From NCBI RefSeq assembly GCF_008642315.1, contig NZ_CP029192.1, positions 7,316,001-7,380,000 on the forward strand: a stretch of DNA of 64,000 nucleotides, given 5' to 3'. The notes below the pieces were generated by a model. It ran no database searches and had not been told where the DNA came from. It worked only from the letters and a program-made list of their open reading frames with translations. Shown here in pieces: positions 43,477-53,374 of this stretch. Source of the stretch: Streptomyces venezuelae (GTDB lineage Bacteria > Actinomycetota > Actinomycetes > Streptomycetales > Streptomycetaceae). The position numbers and the translations under genes are program-made. Every line of letters begins with the position of its first letter. The stretch's first letter is position 1.

Positions 43477-44037
43477 ATGACGAGTGAGCCGGAGCAGCAG
43501 ATCGGAGTCGGGTCGCAGGACGCGTTCCAGCGCCTGTGGACGCCCCACCGGATGGCGTACATCCAGGGCGAGAACAAGCCCACGGGCCCGGGGGCCGACG
43601 ACGGCTGTCCCTTCTGCTCGATCCCGGCCAAGTCCGACGAGGACGGGCTCGTCATCGCGCGCGGCGAGCAGGTGTACGCGGTCCTCAACCTGTACCCGTA
43701 CAACGGCGGCCACCTGATGGTCGTGCCCTACCGGCACGTCGCCGACTACACGGACCTGACGGCCCCCGAGACCGCCGAGCTCGGCGAGCTCACCAAGCAG
43801 GCGATGCAGGCGCTGCGCACCGCGTCCGGCGCGCACGGCTTCAACATCGGCATGAACCAGGGAGCCGTGGCGGGCGCGGGTATCGCGGCCCACCTGCACC
43901 AGCACATCGTTCCGCGCTGGGGCGGCGACACCAACTTCATGCCGGTCGTCGGGCACACCAAGGTGCTGCCGCAGCTGCTCGCCGACACCCGCAAGATGCT
44001 GGCGGACTCCTGGCCGACGCCGCAGAGCGGCAACTGA
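43477..44037 (+). CDS. HIT-family nucleotide hydrolase/phosphorylase
   Basis: A 186-residue histidine-triad protein. The zinc knuckle CPFCSIPAK-type segment DGCPFCSIPAKSDED is near residue 40, and the triad is HLHQHIVPRWGGD around residue 134. Mycobacterial homologues at the same position, directly after thrS, act as Ap4A phosphorylases, so a diadenosine-polyphosphate or nucleotide-metabolism role is likely. In mycobacteria the next gene is the PIP synthase; here about 9 kb of other genes intervene. Confidence 0.9.
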   Translation: MTSEPEQQIGVGSQDAFQRLWTPHRMAYIQGENKPTGPGADDGCPFCSIPAKSDEDGLVIARGEQVYAVLNLYPYNGGHLMVVPYRHVADYTDLTAPETAELGELTKQAMQALRTASGAHGFNIGMNQGAVAGAGIAAHLHQHIVPRWGGDTNFMPVVGHTKVLPQLLADTRKMLADSWPTPQSGN

Positions 44038-44054
44038 CGCTGTTCCATACCGTC

Positions 44055-44080
44055 AACCCCCCTGTGTCAAGAGGGGGGTT
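44055..44080 (+). terminator. Terminator after the HIT gene
   Basis: AACCCCCCT (44055-44063) and AGGGGGGTT (44072-44080) form a perfect 9-bp stem around an 8-base loop, 17 bases after the HIT stop codon. Confidence 0.75.
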
Positions 44081-44139
44081 GGAGGCGGCTGCCCCACCTG
44101 CCACCCTGCCCACAGGGAGCGCCCGGTCAGGGAGGGGTC

Positions 44140-45579
44140 ATGTCCGTCGGCACGTCACCAGCCGTCGATGCGGGATGGGGGGAGTTCGGGCGGCTGCTGC
44201 GCTTCCACCGCAGGCGGGCCGGGCTCACCCAGCTGCAGCTCGGCAGGCGGGTGGGCTACCACCACAGCTTCATCAGCAGGCTAGAGGGCGGACTGCGGGA
44301 ACCGCCCTTCGACCTGGTGAACCGGCTCGACGCCGTCCTGGGGGCCGGGGGCGGGCTCGTCGCCCTCATCGCCTCGCCGCCCGCGGCGCCGTGCGCGCCC
44401 GGTCTGCTTCCCACGGCGCCGACGCTCTTCTCGCCGATACCCGGTGGTGACGCCCCCGACGTCGATTCCCCCGGTGTCCTCTCCGGCGACACGCCCTCCC
44501 TGACCGCCCAGCCCTGGCCGTCGAGGCTGCCCGCCGAGGGCCTTGCCTGCCCGCTGCACGGCAGGGTGGGCTGTGCGACGCCCGACCGGGAAGCGGTGAC
44601 GGACCTCCTCGCCGGGCTGACGGGACCATACGACCGCGTGGGCGAGACGGCGGGCGCGGAGGCCGAGCTGCTGCACGGACTGACCGCCGTCCTGGCCTGT
44701 CTGATCCGTGAGGCGTTCGGCCGCGCCAGCGACGCGTGCGCGAGCACCGTGGAACGGCTGCTGCGCGGGGTGGCGCGGTGGGCCGAGGCGGTCAATGCCG
44801 GGGGCCGGCTGCCGTCCGGCCAGTTGCGGCTGGCCGCGCAGTACGCCCAGGTCGCGGGGCGGCTGCGGATGGAGCGCGGGCAGGGCGGCGTGGCCATGGC
44901 CTGGTTCGGGCACGGCCTGCGGTGGGCGGACGCCGCGCGGGACGCCGAGGCCCGGGCCACTCTCCTCAGCGACATGTCGACTCTGGTGCGGCTCGACGGT
45001 GACCCCGCCTCGATGCTCGGGTACGCGCAGGCCATCGGGGCCGTGGACGGCAAGCGGCGCTGGATGATGACGCTGGCCGACCTGTATCAGGCGCGTGCGT
45101 ACGCGCTGGGCCATGACGTGGCCGCGTGCCGACGGCATCTGTCGACGGCGCGGCGCAGGTTCGCCCGGCTCGACGACCGGGACCGGCTCGAGGCGCCCTG
45201 GCTCTCGGGCGCGGAGGGTGTGCTGCGGGTGGAGTCGGCGGTGGGCGGGGCGCTGCGGGACCTCGCGGTGGTGACGGGGGACCGGGCGGTGGCCCGGCGG
45301 GCGGTCGAGGCCACCGCCCGGTCGTACGCGCTGCTGCCGCCGGTGATGCGCTCCACGCGTCTGCTGCTCACCCTGCGTCTCGCGGACAGCTGGGCGTGTG
45401 CGGGCGACCCCGTCGCGGCGGTGACCCTCGCGGGGCCCGTCCTGGAGGAGGCGGTGGGCGCGCGGGAGTTGATGGTCGCCGTCGAGCTGCGCGGACTGCA
45501 CCGGCGGCTCGCCGGGCGCTGGGGCGATCTGCCGGAGGTCAGGGAGTACCGGGAGCGGGCGCGGGCCGTGTCGGAGTGA
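44140..45579 (+). CDS. XRE-type helix-turn-helix regulator (479 aa)
   Basis: Residues about 12-70 form a lambda-repressor-like DNA-binding domain: FGRLLRFHRRRAGLTQLQLGRRVGYHHSFISRLEGG. A Pro/Ala-rich linker follows. The C-terminal 300 residues are helical, with Ala/Arg/Leu-rich repeats compatible with a TPR-like domain, as in many Streptomyces regulators of this size. ATG at 44140 with GGGAGGGGTC upstream. The next gene, a secreted protease on the same strand, is a possible target. Its ligand or role is unknown. Confidence 0.82.
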   Translation: MSVGTSPAVDAGWGEFGRLLRFHRRRAGLTQLQLGRRVGYHHSFISRLEGGLREPPFDLVNRLDAVLGAGGGLVALIASPPAAPCAPGLLPTAPTLFSPIPGGDAPDVDSPGVLSGDTPSLTAQPWPSRLPAEGLACPLHGRVGCATPDREAVTDLLAGLTGPYDRVGETAGAEAELLHGLTAVLACLIREAFGRASDACASTVERLLRGVARWAEAVNAGGRLPSGQLRLAAQYAQVAGRLRMERGQGGVAMAWFGHGLRWADAARDAEARATLLSDMSTLVRLDGDPASMLGYAQAIGAVDGKRRWMMTLADLYQARAYALGHDVAACRRHLSTARRRFARLDDRDRLEAPWLSGAEGVLRVESAVGGALRDLAVVTGDRAVARRAVEATARSYALLPPVMRSTRLLLTLRLADSWACAGDPVAAVTLAGPVLEEAVGARELMVAVELRGLHRRLAGRWGDLPEVREYRERARAVSE

Positions 45580-45829
45580 GGCGGTGCGGTTCGCCGTCCC
45601 CGCGCCGCGCCCGACAGCCCTGTCGGCGTGCTTGCCAGTTCTTGACAGGGCGGGCCGGAGGCCGGGAATCCATTGACCGCGGACCGGGCCGGTGTGAGGG
45701 TTCCGCCAGCCATGAGGGTGTCATGTCACCGCCAGGTCGCGAGCGGAGCAGCGGGCACGACCGCACAGCCTGACGCACGGGCTCCCCCCTGGCTCGAACG
45801 AGCCGCAACACCTCTCACAAGGAGCCGTG

Positions 45830-48800
45830 ATGCTCAGACGATCCGCAGCGGCCGGGATAACCCTGGCCCTGGCACTCGCGGGGGTGACGGTACCCGCGTC
45901 CCTCGCGACGGCCGCGCAGACCGCACCCACCGCGGACAGACCGGACCCCCTCGCCAAAGCCGTCGCCGCCGCCGACAAGGCGGTGCGCAGCGGCCTCGAC
46001 TCGCTGGCCAGAGGGCCCGAGGAGCAGTACGACCGACAGCAGGTCACCCCTTGGCTCAAAGGCCTCTACTCGGTCGCGTACGAACGCACCTACCGCGGGC
46101 TGCCGGTGGTGGGCGGCGACGCGGTGGTCCTCGCCGACGGCAAGGGGAAGGTCCGGGCCGTCAGGGCCGCGACCGACGCGACGATCTCGGTCACCACCAA
46201 GGCGAAGGTGACGGCCGCGCAGGCGGTCAGAACGAGCCGTGCGAAGCTCGCCACGGTCAAGAAGGTCGACTCCAAGCGCCTGGTGGTCAGGGTCAGGAAG
46301 GACGCGCCCGCGCTCGCCTGGGAGACCGAGCTGACCGGGCGTACGAAGGCCGGCGACCCCAGCAAGCTGCACGTCTTCGTCAACGCGCTCACCGGCAAGG
46401 TCATCGACACCTACGACGACGTGCGCGCCGGCAGCGGCCACAGCAAGTGGAACGGCCCCGACCCGCTGACCATCGACACCTCGCGCTCGGGCAGCAACTA
46501 CGTGCTGCGCGACACCACACGCCCGGGGCTCCAGTGCTCGAGCTACCAGGGCGGCGTCTTCACCAAGGCGACCGACGACTGGGGCACCGGCAATCCCACG
46601 AGCCGGGAGACCGGCTGCGTCGACGTGATGTTCGCCGCGCAGAAGCAGTGGAACATGCTCAAGGAGTGGGTCGGCCGCAACGGACACAACGGCAACGGCG
46701 GCAGCTGGCCGGTCAGTGTGGGCCTCAACGAGCTCAACGCGTACTGGGACGGCTCCTCCGTCACCATCGGCCACAACAGCGCCAACGAGTGGATCGCCGG
46801 AGTGGACGTCGTCGCCCACGAGTTCGGCCACGGTCTGGACTCCAACACGCCCGGCGGCGCCAACCACGAGAGCGGCCTCGGCGAGGCGACCGGCGACATC
46901 ATGGGCGCCCTGACCGAGGCGTACATCAACCAGCCCGCCCCCTACGACACCCCCGACTACACCGTCGGGGAGATGATCAACCTCCAGGGGCGCGGCCCGA
47001 TCCGCAACATGTACGACCCGAGCCGGGTCAACAACGACCCCAACTGCTACTCCGCCTCGATCCCGAACACCGAGGAGCACAAGGCGGCCGGGCCCATGAA
47101 CCACTGGTTCTACCTGCTCGCCGAGGGCTCCAACCCCGGTGGTGGCAAGCCCTCGAGCCCCACCTGCAACAACCAGCAGGTGACCGGCGTGGGCATCAAG
47201 AACGCCGGCAAGATCTTCTACGGCGCCATGCTGCTCAAGACCAGCGGCATGACGTACAAGCGCTACCGCACCGCCACGCTCACCGCGGCGAAGAACCTCG
47301 ACGCGAGCTGCGACCTGTTCAACCGCACCAAGGCCGCCTGGGACGCCATCAGCATCCCGGCCCAGAGCGGTGACCCGACCTGCACCGGGCAGCAGAACGA
47401 CTTCTCCCTCGGGCTCAGCCCCGCCTCGGGCAAGGTCGAACCGGGCGCCTCCACCACCGGCACCGTCAACACCACGACCGTCACCGGCAGCGCCCAGCAG
47501 ATCACGCTGACCGCGTCGGGTGCCCCGGCGGGCGTGAACGTCACGTTCGACCCGACGACCGTCACATCCGGCTCCAACGCCACCATGAAGATCACCACCG
47601 CCGCGTCCACCACGGCGGGCACCTACCCGATCACCGTCACGGGCACCGCGGGCACCAAGACGCACACCGCCCAATACACGCTGACCGTGGGTGGCGGCGG
47701 CAACCCGACGCCCCCGCCGGACATCGACGTGGAGAAGGTCAGGGCACACCTCGCCCAGTTCAACACCATCGCCTCGCAGAACGGCGGCAACCGCCGCGCC
47801 ACCGGCGCCGGTTACCGCGCCTCCCTCGCGTACGTGAAGGGCAAGCTGGAGGCCGCCGGATACAAGGTCACCGAGCAGACCTGCGCCTCCGGATGCTCCG
47901 CGGGCGCGGGCAACAACCTGATCGCCGAGTGGCCGCAGGGCGACGCGAACAACGTCTACATGTTCGGCGCGCACCTCGACGGCGTCGCGGCGGGCCCCGG
48001 CATCAACGACAACGGCTCCGGATCCGCCGCGATCCTGGAGGCGGCGCTGTCCCTGGCGCAGAACAACCCCGCCATGAAGAACCGCGTCCGCTTCGCCTGG
48101 TGGACCGACGAGGAGCAGGGCCTCAACGGCTCGGACTACTACGCCTCGTCGCTGCCCGCCGCGGAGCGCTCCAAGATCAAGGCGTACTACAACTTCGACA
48201 TGGTGGGCTCGACGAACGCCGGGTACTTCGTGAACAACCTGAACTCCTCGGCGTCGGTCCCGCTGCGGGACTACTGGACCTCCCTCAACCTCGCACCCCA
48301 GGAGAACGTCGAGGGGCAGGGACGGTCGGACGACGCCTCCTTCCAGCGCGTCGGCATCCCGACATCCGGGTACGCCACCGGCGCCTCCGCCACAAAGTCC
48401 GCGGCCGAGGCCGCGAAGTGGGGCGGCACCGCGGGCCGTTCGTACGACTCGTGCTACCACTCCGCCTGTGACACCACCGCCAACGTGAGCGCCACCGCGC
48501 TGGACCGCAGCTCGGACGGCGTCGCGTACGCACTCTGGAAGACCTCCGTCGGCGACGGGCCCGCACCCGCGGACGACTTCTCCCTCTCCGCCGACCCGGC
48601 CTCGGGCACGGTCCAGCCCGGCTCCTCCACGAAGGTCACCCTCGCCACGGCGACGACCAGCGGCTCGGCGCAGAAGGTGGGACTCTCGGCCTCGGGGGCC
48701 CCGTCCGGAGTGAGCGTTTCCATCAATCCGGAGTCGGTGCTCTCGGGCGAGTCCGCGACGGCCACCGTCGAGGTCGCGGCGGGCACGACCGCCGGCACCT

Positions 48801-49021
48801 ACACCCTCACCTTCACCGGTGAGGGGCAGGTCAGCCACCGTACGGCGTACACCCTGACGGTGTCCGGCGGCGGTGGCGAGACCACCTGGCAGCTGGGTGC
48901 CACCTACGCGGCCGGGGACGTGGTCACGTACAACGGCGTCCGCTACCGCTGCATCCAGGGCCACACCGCCTATCCGGGCTGGGAGCCGCCGAACGTCCCC
49001 GCCCTCTGGCAGGCCATCTGA
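45830..49021 (+). CDS. Secreted M4 metalloprotease fused to M28 aminopeptidase and a chitin-binding domain
   Basis: A 1063-residue exported protein. Order: signal peptide (1-30, [17 protein letters not shown]); FTP/PepSY-type propeptide (about 50-200); thermolysin-like M4 domain with zinc site HEFGH (330-334) and Glu352 in GLGEATGD; an Ig-like domain (about 525-625, [18 protein letters not shown]); an M28 aminopeptidase (about 635-905) with metal ligands in GAHLDGV (His715, Asp717), IND (Asp727), DEEQG (760-764), NFDMVGS and CYHSACD; a second Ig-like domain ([18 protein letters not shown]) near-duplicate of the first; and a C-terminal CBM5/12-type domain (last 47 residues, [21 protein letters not shown]). 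ATG at 45830 has AAGGAG five bases before; GTG at 45827 is possible. Endo- plus exo-peptidase action on proteins bound to chitin is inferred. Confidence 0.9.
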   Translation: MLRRSAAAGITLALALAGVTVPASLATAAQTAPTADRPDPLAKAVAAADKAVRSGLDSLARGPEEQYDRQQVTPWLKGLYSVAYERTYRGLPVVGGDAVVLADGKGKVRAVRAATDATISVTTKAKVTAAQAVRTSRAKLATVKKVDSKRLVVRVRKDAPALAWETELTGRTKAGDPSKLHVFVNALTGKVIDTYDDVRAGSGHSKWNGPDPLTIDTSRSGSNYVLRDTTRPGLQCSSYQGGVFTKATDDWGTGNPTSRETGCVDVMFAAQKQWNMLKEWVGRNGHNGNGGSWPVSVGLNELNAYWDGSSVTIGHNSANEWIAGVDVVAHEFGHGLDSNTPGGANHESGLGEATGDIMGALTEAYINQPAPYDTPDYTVGEMINLQGRGPIRNMYDPSRVNNDPNCYSASIPNTEEHKAAGPMNHWFYLLAEGSNPGGGKPSSPTCNNQQVTGVGIKNAGKIFYGAMLLKTSGMTYKRYRTATLTAAKNLDASCDLFNRTKAAWDAISIPAQSGDPTCTGQQNDFSLGLSPASGKVEPGASTTGTVNTTTVTGSAQQITLTASGAPAGVNVTFDPTTVTSGSNATMKITTAASTTAGTYPITVTGTAGTKTHTAQYTLTVGGGGNPTPPPDIDVEKVRAHLAQFNTIASQNGGNRRATGAGYRASLAYVKGKLEAAGYKVTEQTCASGCSAGAGNNLIAEWPQGDANNVYMFGAHLDGVAAGPGINDNGSGSAAILEAALSLAQNNPAMKNRVRFAWWTDEEQGLNGSDYYASSLPAAERSKIKAYYNFDMVGSTNAGYFVNNLNSSASVPLRDYWTSLNLAPQENVEGQGRSDDASFQRVGIPTSGYATGASATKSAAEAAKWGGTAGRSYDSCYHSACDTTANVSATALDRSSDGVAYALWKTSVGDGPAPADDFSLSADPASGTVQPGSSTKVTLATATTSGSAQKVGLSASGAPSGVSVSINPESVLSGESATATVEVAAGTTAGTYTLTFTGEGQVSHRTAYTLTVSGGGGETTWQLGATYAAGDVVTYNGVRYRCIQGHTAYPGWEPPNVPALWQAI

Positions 49022-49028
49022 TCGCTCA

Positions 49029-49060
49029 GCGGCGGGCCGTCACGACCGACGGCCCGCCGC
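49029..49060. terminator. Bidirectional terminator
   Basis: GCGGCGGGCCGTC (49029-49041) and GACGGCCCGCCGC (49048-49060) form a perfect 13-bp stem with a 6-base loop. It fills the gap between the stops of the convergent protease and membrane-protein genes. Confidence 0.88.
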
Positions 49061-49061
49061 C

Positions 49062-50729
49062 TCACGCGTCGTAGACGTCCGCCTTCCTCGGCATCGGGTC
49101 CTGGATGGCCCCGCTGAGGAAGCCGGACCGCGCGCCGAACTTCTCCGTGTTCACGCCGTTCTCGTCGAGGACCTTGATCGCGGCGGAGTGCACCACGCGC
49201 AGCACCGGCGTGGCGGCGCGCAGCGCGTCGTCCGCCATGAACCGGTGCCGCCACGGCTTGTCGGCCCAGGCGTGCCGCAGGCCGAACGGCTCGGGCAGGA
49301 CCAGCTTGCCGCCGAGGTGGTCCAGGATCGGCGGGTACCAGGTGAAGGGGGCGCGGACCGCGAGGCGCACGACCTCGTCCGCGTCGATCAGCGGCAGGTT
49401 GCGGGTCGTGGTCTCCCAGAACCTGATGGGCTTCGCGACCGTCTTCGTCTTCGGCGAGGGCTTCGTCGTGAACAGGGGGTGCACGGGCCCCAGGGCGTGG
49501 CCGGTGACCTCGATGCGCAGCGTCTCGTGCAGCACCGTCACCGTGATCAGCATCGTGATGACCAGCTGCCCGTCCCAGAGCGTGAACTGCACGCCCAGGT
49601 AGTGTCGGTTGCCGCTGCCGAACTGCTGCTCGTTGCAGATCCGCTGTATCTCGTGGCCGCGGATCTGGAAGGCCTCGACGTCCGTGCCGGTGGGGCGGGA
49701 CACCGCCTTCGCGTTCTCCCCGATGGGGGAGACGATCCAGTGGTTTATGTCGGGCGTGGGGAAGCCCCCGGTGTGCAGCGGGCCGCGCTCCAGCATGCGC
49801 AGCTGGTCGTGCACCGCCTTTATGACGTCCCAGCTGCGGAAGGGGTGGATCTCCTTGCTCGCGTCCGCGGGCACCAGCTCCTCCGCCAGCTGCCAGCTGC
49901 CCCACCGCGTGCCCATGCCCAATATGCCCTTGGGTCCCGCGTAGAACACGGAGTTGCTCTGCTGCTCCGCGGAGAGCCTGGCCAGGCCCTGCCGGAGGCG
50001 TTCGGCCGCCGTCTCGCCCGGGCTGCCGGGCACCGCCTCCGGGATCTTGGCGCCGATCCCGCCGCCCGCGAGCAGGCTCGACCAGCGCTCGCGCAGGTCC
50101 CTCGCGGTGCGCTCGGCGATCTGCTTCGCCCAGAACCAGCCCACCACGGGCAGCACGATCGCCGCCCGCAGATACCAGGCCCAGAAACCCCCGAACGGCA
50201 GCTTGAGCAGGGCGACCGCGGCCAGCACGCCCACGGCGACCAGCACGGCCGTCGCGAGCGCGCCCGCGCGCTTGTCCTCGCTCTTGGCGACCTGCCGCCG
50301 GATGGTGAAGACGAGGAGCCAGAAGATGAAACCCGGCAGGAAGAGCACGCCGCACAGCACCGTCACCGCCGTCAGCCAGCTGTCGCGCTCCTTGCGGATG
50401 CGGTTCGCCGCCAGGCAGTGCTCGACGACCGCCTGCGGCTCGGTCCCGAAGGACTGGATGAGCGGACTGCGGCCGCCGCCCAGCATCCGCACCTGGACGG
50501 TCCGTGCGAACGCCTCGCCCAGGTTCGGCTTGCACAGCGACCAAATGCCTGGCTTCACCTCGGACTTGTGCCATTCGTTGTTCGCCGCGAGGATGCCGTC
50601 CACATCGCCGTCGCGGTACGCGGCCGAGGCCAGGGCGTGGGTCGCCGCCGTCTGTCCCGCGGCGCCCGAGAGCGGAACCTGGGCCCCGGGCCTGAAGTCG
50701 AATACATCGTCCGCCACTGCCGCCCCCAT
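49062..50729 (-). CDS. Membrane protein of unknown function (555 aa)
   Basis: No family recognised. The first 110 residues are soluble, then hydrophobic helices appear (AVTVLCGVLFLPGFIFWLLVF, ATAVLVAVGVLAAVALLKL, WYLRAAIVLPVVGWFWA), a helical cytosolic part with NSVFYAGPKGILGMGTRWGS, and a C-terminal domain of about 250 residues including HYLGVQFTLWDGQLVITM. The FYAGPKGILGMG segment and repeated Trp/Gly patches are likely family landmarks. ATG at 50729 follows AAGG at about 8 bases; an in-frame GTG/ATG at 50780 is the alternative. Divergent neighbours: none; the EF-G-like gene lies downstream on the same strand order. Confidence 0.6.
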   Translation of the reverse strand: MGAAVADDVFDFRPGAQVPLSGAAGQTAATHALASAAYRDGDVDGILAANNEWHKSEVKPGIWSLCKPNLGEAFARTVQVRMLGGGRSPLIQSFGTEPQAVVEHCLAANRIRKERDSWLTAVTVLCGVLFLPGFIFWLLVFTIRRQVAKSEDKRAGALATAVLVAVGVLAAVALLKLPFGGFWAWYLRAAIVLPVVGWFWAKQIAERTARDLRERWSSLLAGGGIGAKIPEAVPGSPGETAAERLRQGLARLSAEQQSNSVFYAGPKGILGMGTRWGSWQLAEELVPADASKEIHPFRSWDVIKAVHDQLRMLERGPLHTGGFPTPDINHWIVSPIGENAKAVSRPTGTDVEAFQIRGHEIQRICNEQQFGSGNRHYLGVQFTLWDGQLVITMLITVTVLHETLRIEVTGHALGPVHPLFTTKPSPKTKTVAKPIRFWETTTRNLPLIDADEVVRLAVRAPFTWYPPILDHLGGKLVLPEPFGLRHAWADKPWRHRFMADDALRAATPVLRVVHSAAIKVLDENGVNTEKFGARSGFLSGAIQDPMPRKADVYDA

Positions 50730-50908
50730 CGCCGCGGTGCCTTCGCTGCTGCGGCTCTTCCCGACTTCCCAGCCCGGCACACCTGTTGCCGCCCGGCGCG
50801 TCTGTTGATCAGGTCATCAGCGTATCCGGGCGCACCGACATCCGTCAGGGGGCAGCCGCATGCGTCCGCCCCGGGGGAGGGGCGGACGCATGCGCGTGCG
50901 CTCTTCAA

Positions 50909-53116
50909 CTACGTGGCGTTGTGCGCCCGTTCGCGGATCTTCTCGGAGAGCTGCGGAGGCATCGGCTCGTGGCGTGCGTACGTACGGTTGAAGCGCGCGG
51001 TGCCCTGCGAGAGGGACCGCAGATCCACCGCGTACCTGCCGATCTCGATCTCGGGCACCTCGGCCCGCACCAGGGTGCGCCCGCCGGCCGCCTGCTCGGT
51101 GCCGACCACCCGGCCGCGCCGCCCCGACAGATCGCTCATCACCGCCCCGACATAGTCGTCGCCGACCAGTACCCGCACCTCGGCGACCGGTTCGAGGAGA
51201 TGGATCTTCGCGCCGGACGCGGCCTCCCGCAGCGCCAGCGCGCCCGCCGTCTGGAACGCGGCGTCGGAGGAGTCCACCGAGTGCGCCTTGCCGTCGAGGA
51301 GCGTGATGCGCACGTCGATGAGCGCGTACCCGGCGGCGACGCCCTTCGCGGCCTGCGCGCGCACGCCCTTCTCGACGGACGGGATGAACTGCCGCGGGAC
51401 CGCCCCGCCCACGACCTTGTCGACGAACTCGATGCCGCTGCCGCCCGGCAGCGGTTCGACCTCGATCTCACAGATCGCGTACTGCCCGTGCCCGCCGGAC
51501 TGCTTCACATGGCGGCCACGGCCACCGGACTTGCCCGCGAACGTCTCCCGGAGGGAGACCTTGTACGGCACCACGTCGACCTGCACGCCGTACCGGCTGC
51601 GCAGTCGCTCCAGAGCCACGTCCGCGTGCGCCTCGCCCAGACACCACAGGACCACCTGGTGGGTGTCCTGGTTCTGTTCGAGCCGCATCGTGGGGTCCTC
51701 GGCGACCAGCCGCGACAGGCCCTGCGACAACTTGTCCTCGTCGGCCTTGCTGTGCGCCTGGATCGCGAGCGGCAACAGCGGGTCCGGCATGTCCCAGGGC
51801 TCCATCAGGAGCGGGTCGTCCTTGGCCGAGAGCGTGTCGCCGGTCTCCGCGCGGTTCAGCTTGGCCACGCACGCCAGATCGCCCGCGACACACCGGGTGA
51901 GGGTGCGCTGCTGCTTGCCGAAGGGGGAGGAGAGGGCGCCGACGCGCTCGTCGACGTCGTGGTCCTCGTGACCGCGGTCGGCGAGTCCGTGCCCGGAGAC
52001 GTGCACCGTCTCGTCGGGGCGCAGGGTGCCGGAGAAGACACGGACGAGGGAGACCCGGCCCACGTACGGGTCGGAGGCCGTCTTCACGACCTCGGCGACC
52101 AGCGGGCCCTCGGGGTCGCAGGTCAGCGGCGGGCGCGCCGTGCCACCGGGAGTGGTGACGGCCGGCGCCGGGTGTTCGAGAGGGGTGGGGAAGCCGCCGG
52201 TGATGAGCTCCAGGAGCTCGACCGTGCCGATGCCCTGGCGGGCGCCCTCGGCAGCCGGCGCGGCGGCGAGCACCGGATGGAAGATGCCGCGCGCGACCGC
52301 ACGCTCCAGGTCGTCCACCAACGTCTTGAAGTCGATGTCCTCGCCGCCGAGGTAACGGTCCATGAGGGACTCGTCCTCGCTCTCGGCGATGATCCCCTCG
52401 ATGAGCGTGTTGCGCGCCCTCTCGATGAGCGGGAGCTGGTCGGAGCCCGGCTCGGACTCCTTGCGCTCCCCGGAGGCGTAGTCGAATATCCGCTGCGACA
52501 GGAGCCCGATCAGGCCGGTCACCGGGGCGTGGCCGTCCGGTCCCTGCTCGCCGTGGAGCGGCAGGTACAGCGGCACCACGGCGTCGGGGTCGTCGCCGCC
52601 GAACGCCTGCGCGCAGGTGCGGGTCATCGCGGCGAAGTCCGCGCGGGCCGACTCCAGGTGCGTGATCACGATGGCCCGCGGCATGCCGACCGCCGCGCAC
52701 TCCTCCCACACCATGCGGGTCGCGCCCGTGATGCCCTCGACGCCCTCGGCCGCCGAGACGACGAAAAGGGCCGCGTCCGCGGCGCGCAGACCGGCCCTCA
52801 GCTCCCCGACGAAATCGGCGTAACCCGGGGTGTCCAACAGATTGATCTTTATCCCGTCCCATTCGACGGGAACCAGTGACAGCTGCACCGAACGCTGCTG
52901 CCGATGCTCCATCTCGTCGTAGTCGGAGACGGTGCCGCCGTCCTCCACGCGACCCGCCCGGTTCACCGCCCCCGCCGTCAGCGCGAGGGCCTCCACCAGA
53001 GTCGTCTTGCCGGATCCGCTGTGGCCGACCAGCACCACATTCCGTACGGACGCGGGGTGGTCGGCCGACGCTGCCCTGCCGGCGGCTCCGGGGTGTGCGT
53101 TCGCCTTGTCGCCCAT
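50909..53116 (-). CDS. EF-G-like translational GTPase (FusA2 type)
   Basis: A 735-residue GTPase with the EF-G domain order but divergent from canonical EF-G. G1 is GHSGSGKTT, G3 is DTPGYADF, and the G2/switch I region is replaced by MEHRQQRSVQLSLVPVEW. G4, usually N-K-x-D, reads ITHLESARAD, so the guanine-specificity motif is not conserved. Domains III-V follow (for example GQYAICEIEVEPL, VPRQFIPSVEKGVRAQ, LSGRRGRVVGTE). This matches the EF-G2/FusA2 class of actinobacteria, with unclear role; GTP binding in related proteins is weak. ATG at 53116 with GGGAGGCCAAGGC upstream. Confidence 0.88.
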   Translation of the reverse strand: MGDKANAHPGAAGRAASADHPASVRNVVLVGHSGSGKTTLVEALALTAGAVNRAGRVEDGGTVSDYDEMEHRQQRSVQLSLVPVEWDGIKINLLDTPGYADFVGELRAGLRAADAALFVVSAAEGVEGITGATRMVWEECAAVGMPRAIVITHLESARADFAAMTRTCAQAFGGDDPDAVVPLYLPLHGEQGPDGHAPVTGLIGLLSQRIFDYASGERKESEPGSDQLPLIERARNTLIEGIIAESEDESLMDRYLGGEDIDFKTLVDDLERAVARGIFHPVLAAAPAAEGARQGIGTVELLELITGGFPTPLEHPAPAVTTPGGTARPPLTCDPEGPLVAEVVKTASDPYVGRVSLVRVFSGTLRPDETVHVSGHGLADRGHEDHDVDERVGALSSPFGKQQRTLTRCVAGDLACVAKLNRAETGDTLSAKDDPLLMEPWDMPDPLLPLAIQAHSKADEDKLSQGLSRLVAEDPTMRLEQNQDTHQVVLWCLGEAHADVALERLRSRYGVQVDVVPYKVSLRETFAGKSGGRGRHVKQSGGHGQYAICEIEVEPLPGGSGIEFVDKVVGGAVPRQFIPSVEKGVRAQAAKGVAAGYALIDVRITLLDGKAHSVDSSDAAFQTAGALALREAASGAKIHLLEPVAEVRVLVGDDYVGAVMSDLSGRRGRVVGTEQAAGGRTLVRAEVPEIEIGRYAVDLRSLSQGTARFNRTYARHEPMPPQLSEKIRERAHNAT

Positions 53117-53374
53117 GCCTTGGCCTCCCGGTTACGTGCACGGTGAGGAGGCTCAGCCCCCTCGGGGATGCTGGCTGCTCGCGGACGCGCGGGGCCGAGT
53201 GCGGGGCGGCACCGGCGGCGCCCGTCATGCTTTCGAGCTTTCCACTCGGGTCACTGTGCGTCCATACGTCGTACGCGATCGTGAGGGGGCGAGCCGGTCC
53301 GTCAACAGCGTGACTACGATGGGCCAGCCGGTGGCCAACGGGGCCGCGCGGCGCACCGAACCCTCGGGAAGGCC

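Noticed and set aside
41428..48964. Antisense frames across thrS and the double protease (41428-43956 and 45815-48964, minus strand)
   Set aside because: Both are complements of well-supported genes, with low-complexity products and no ribosome-binding sites at their starts.
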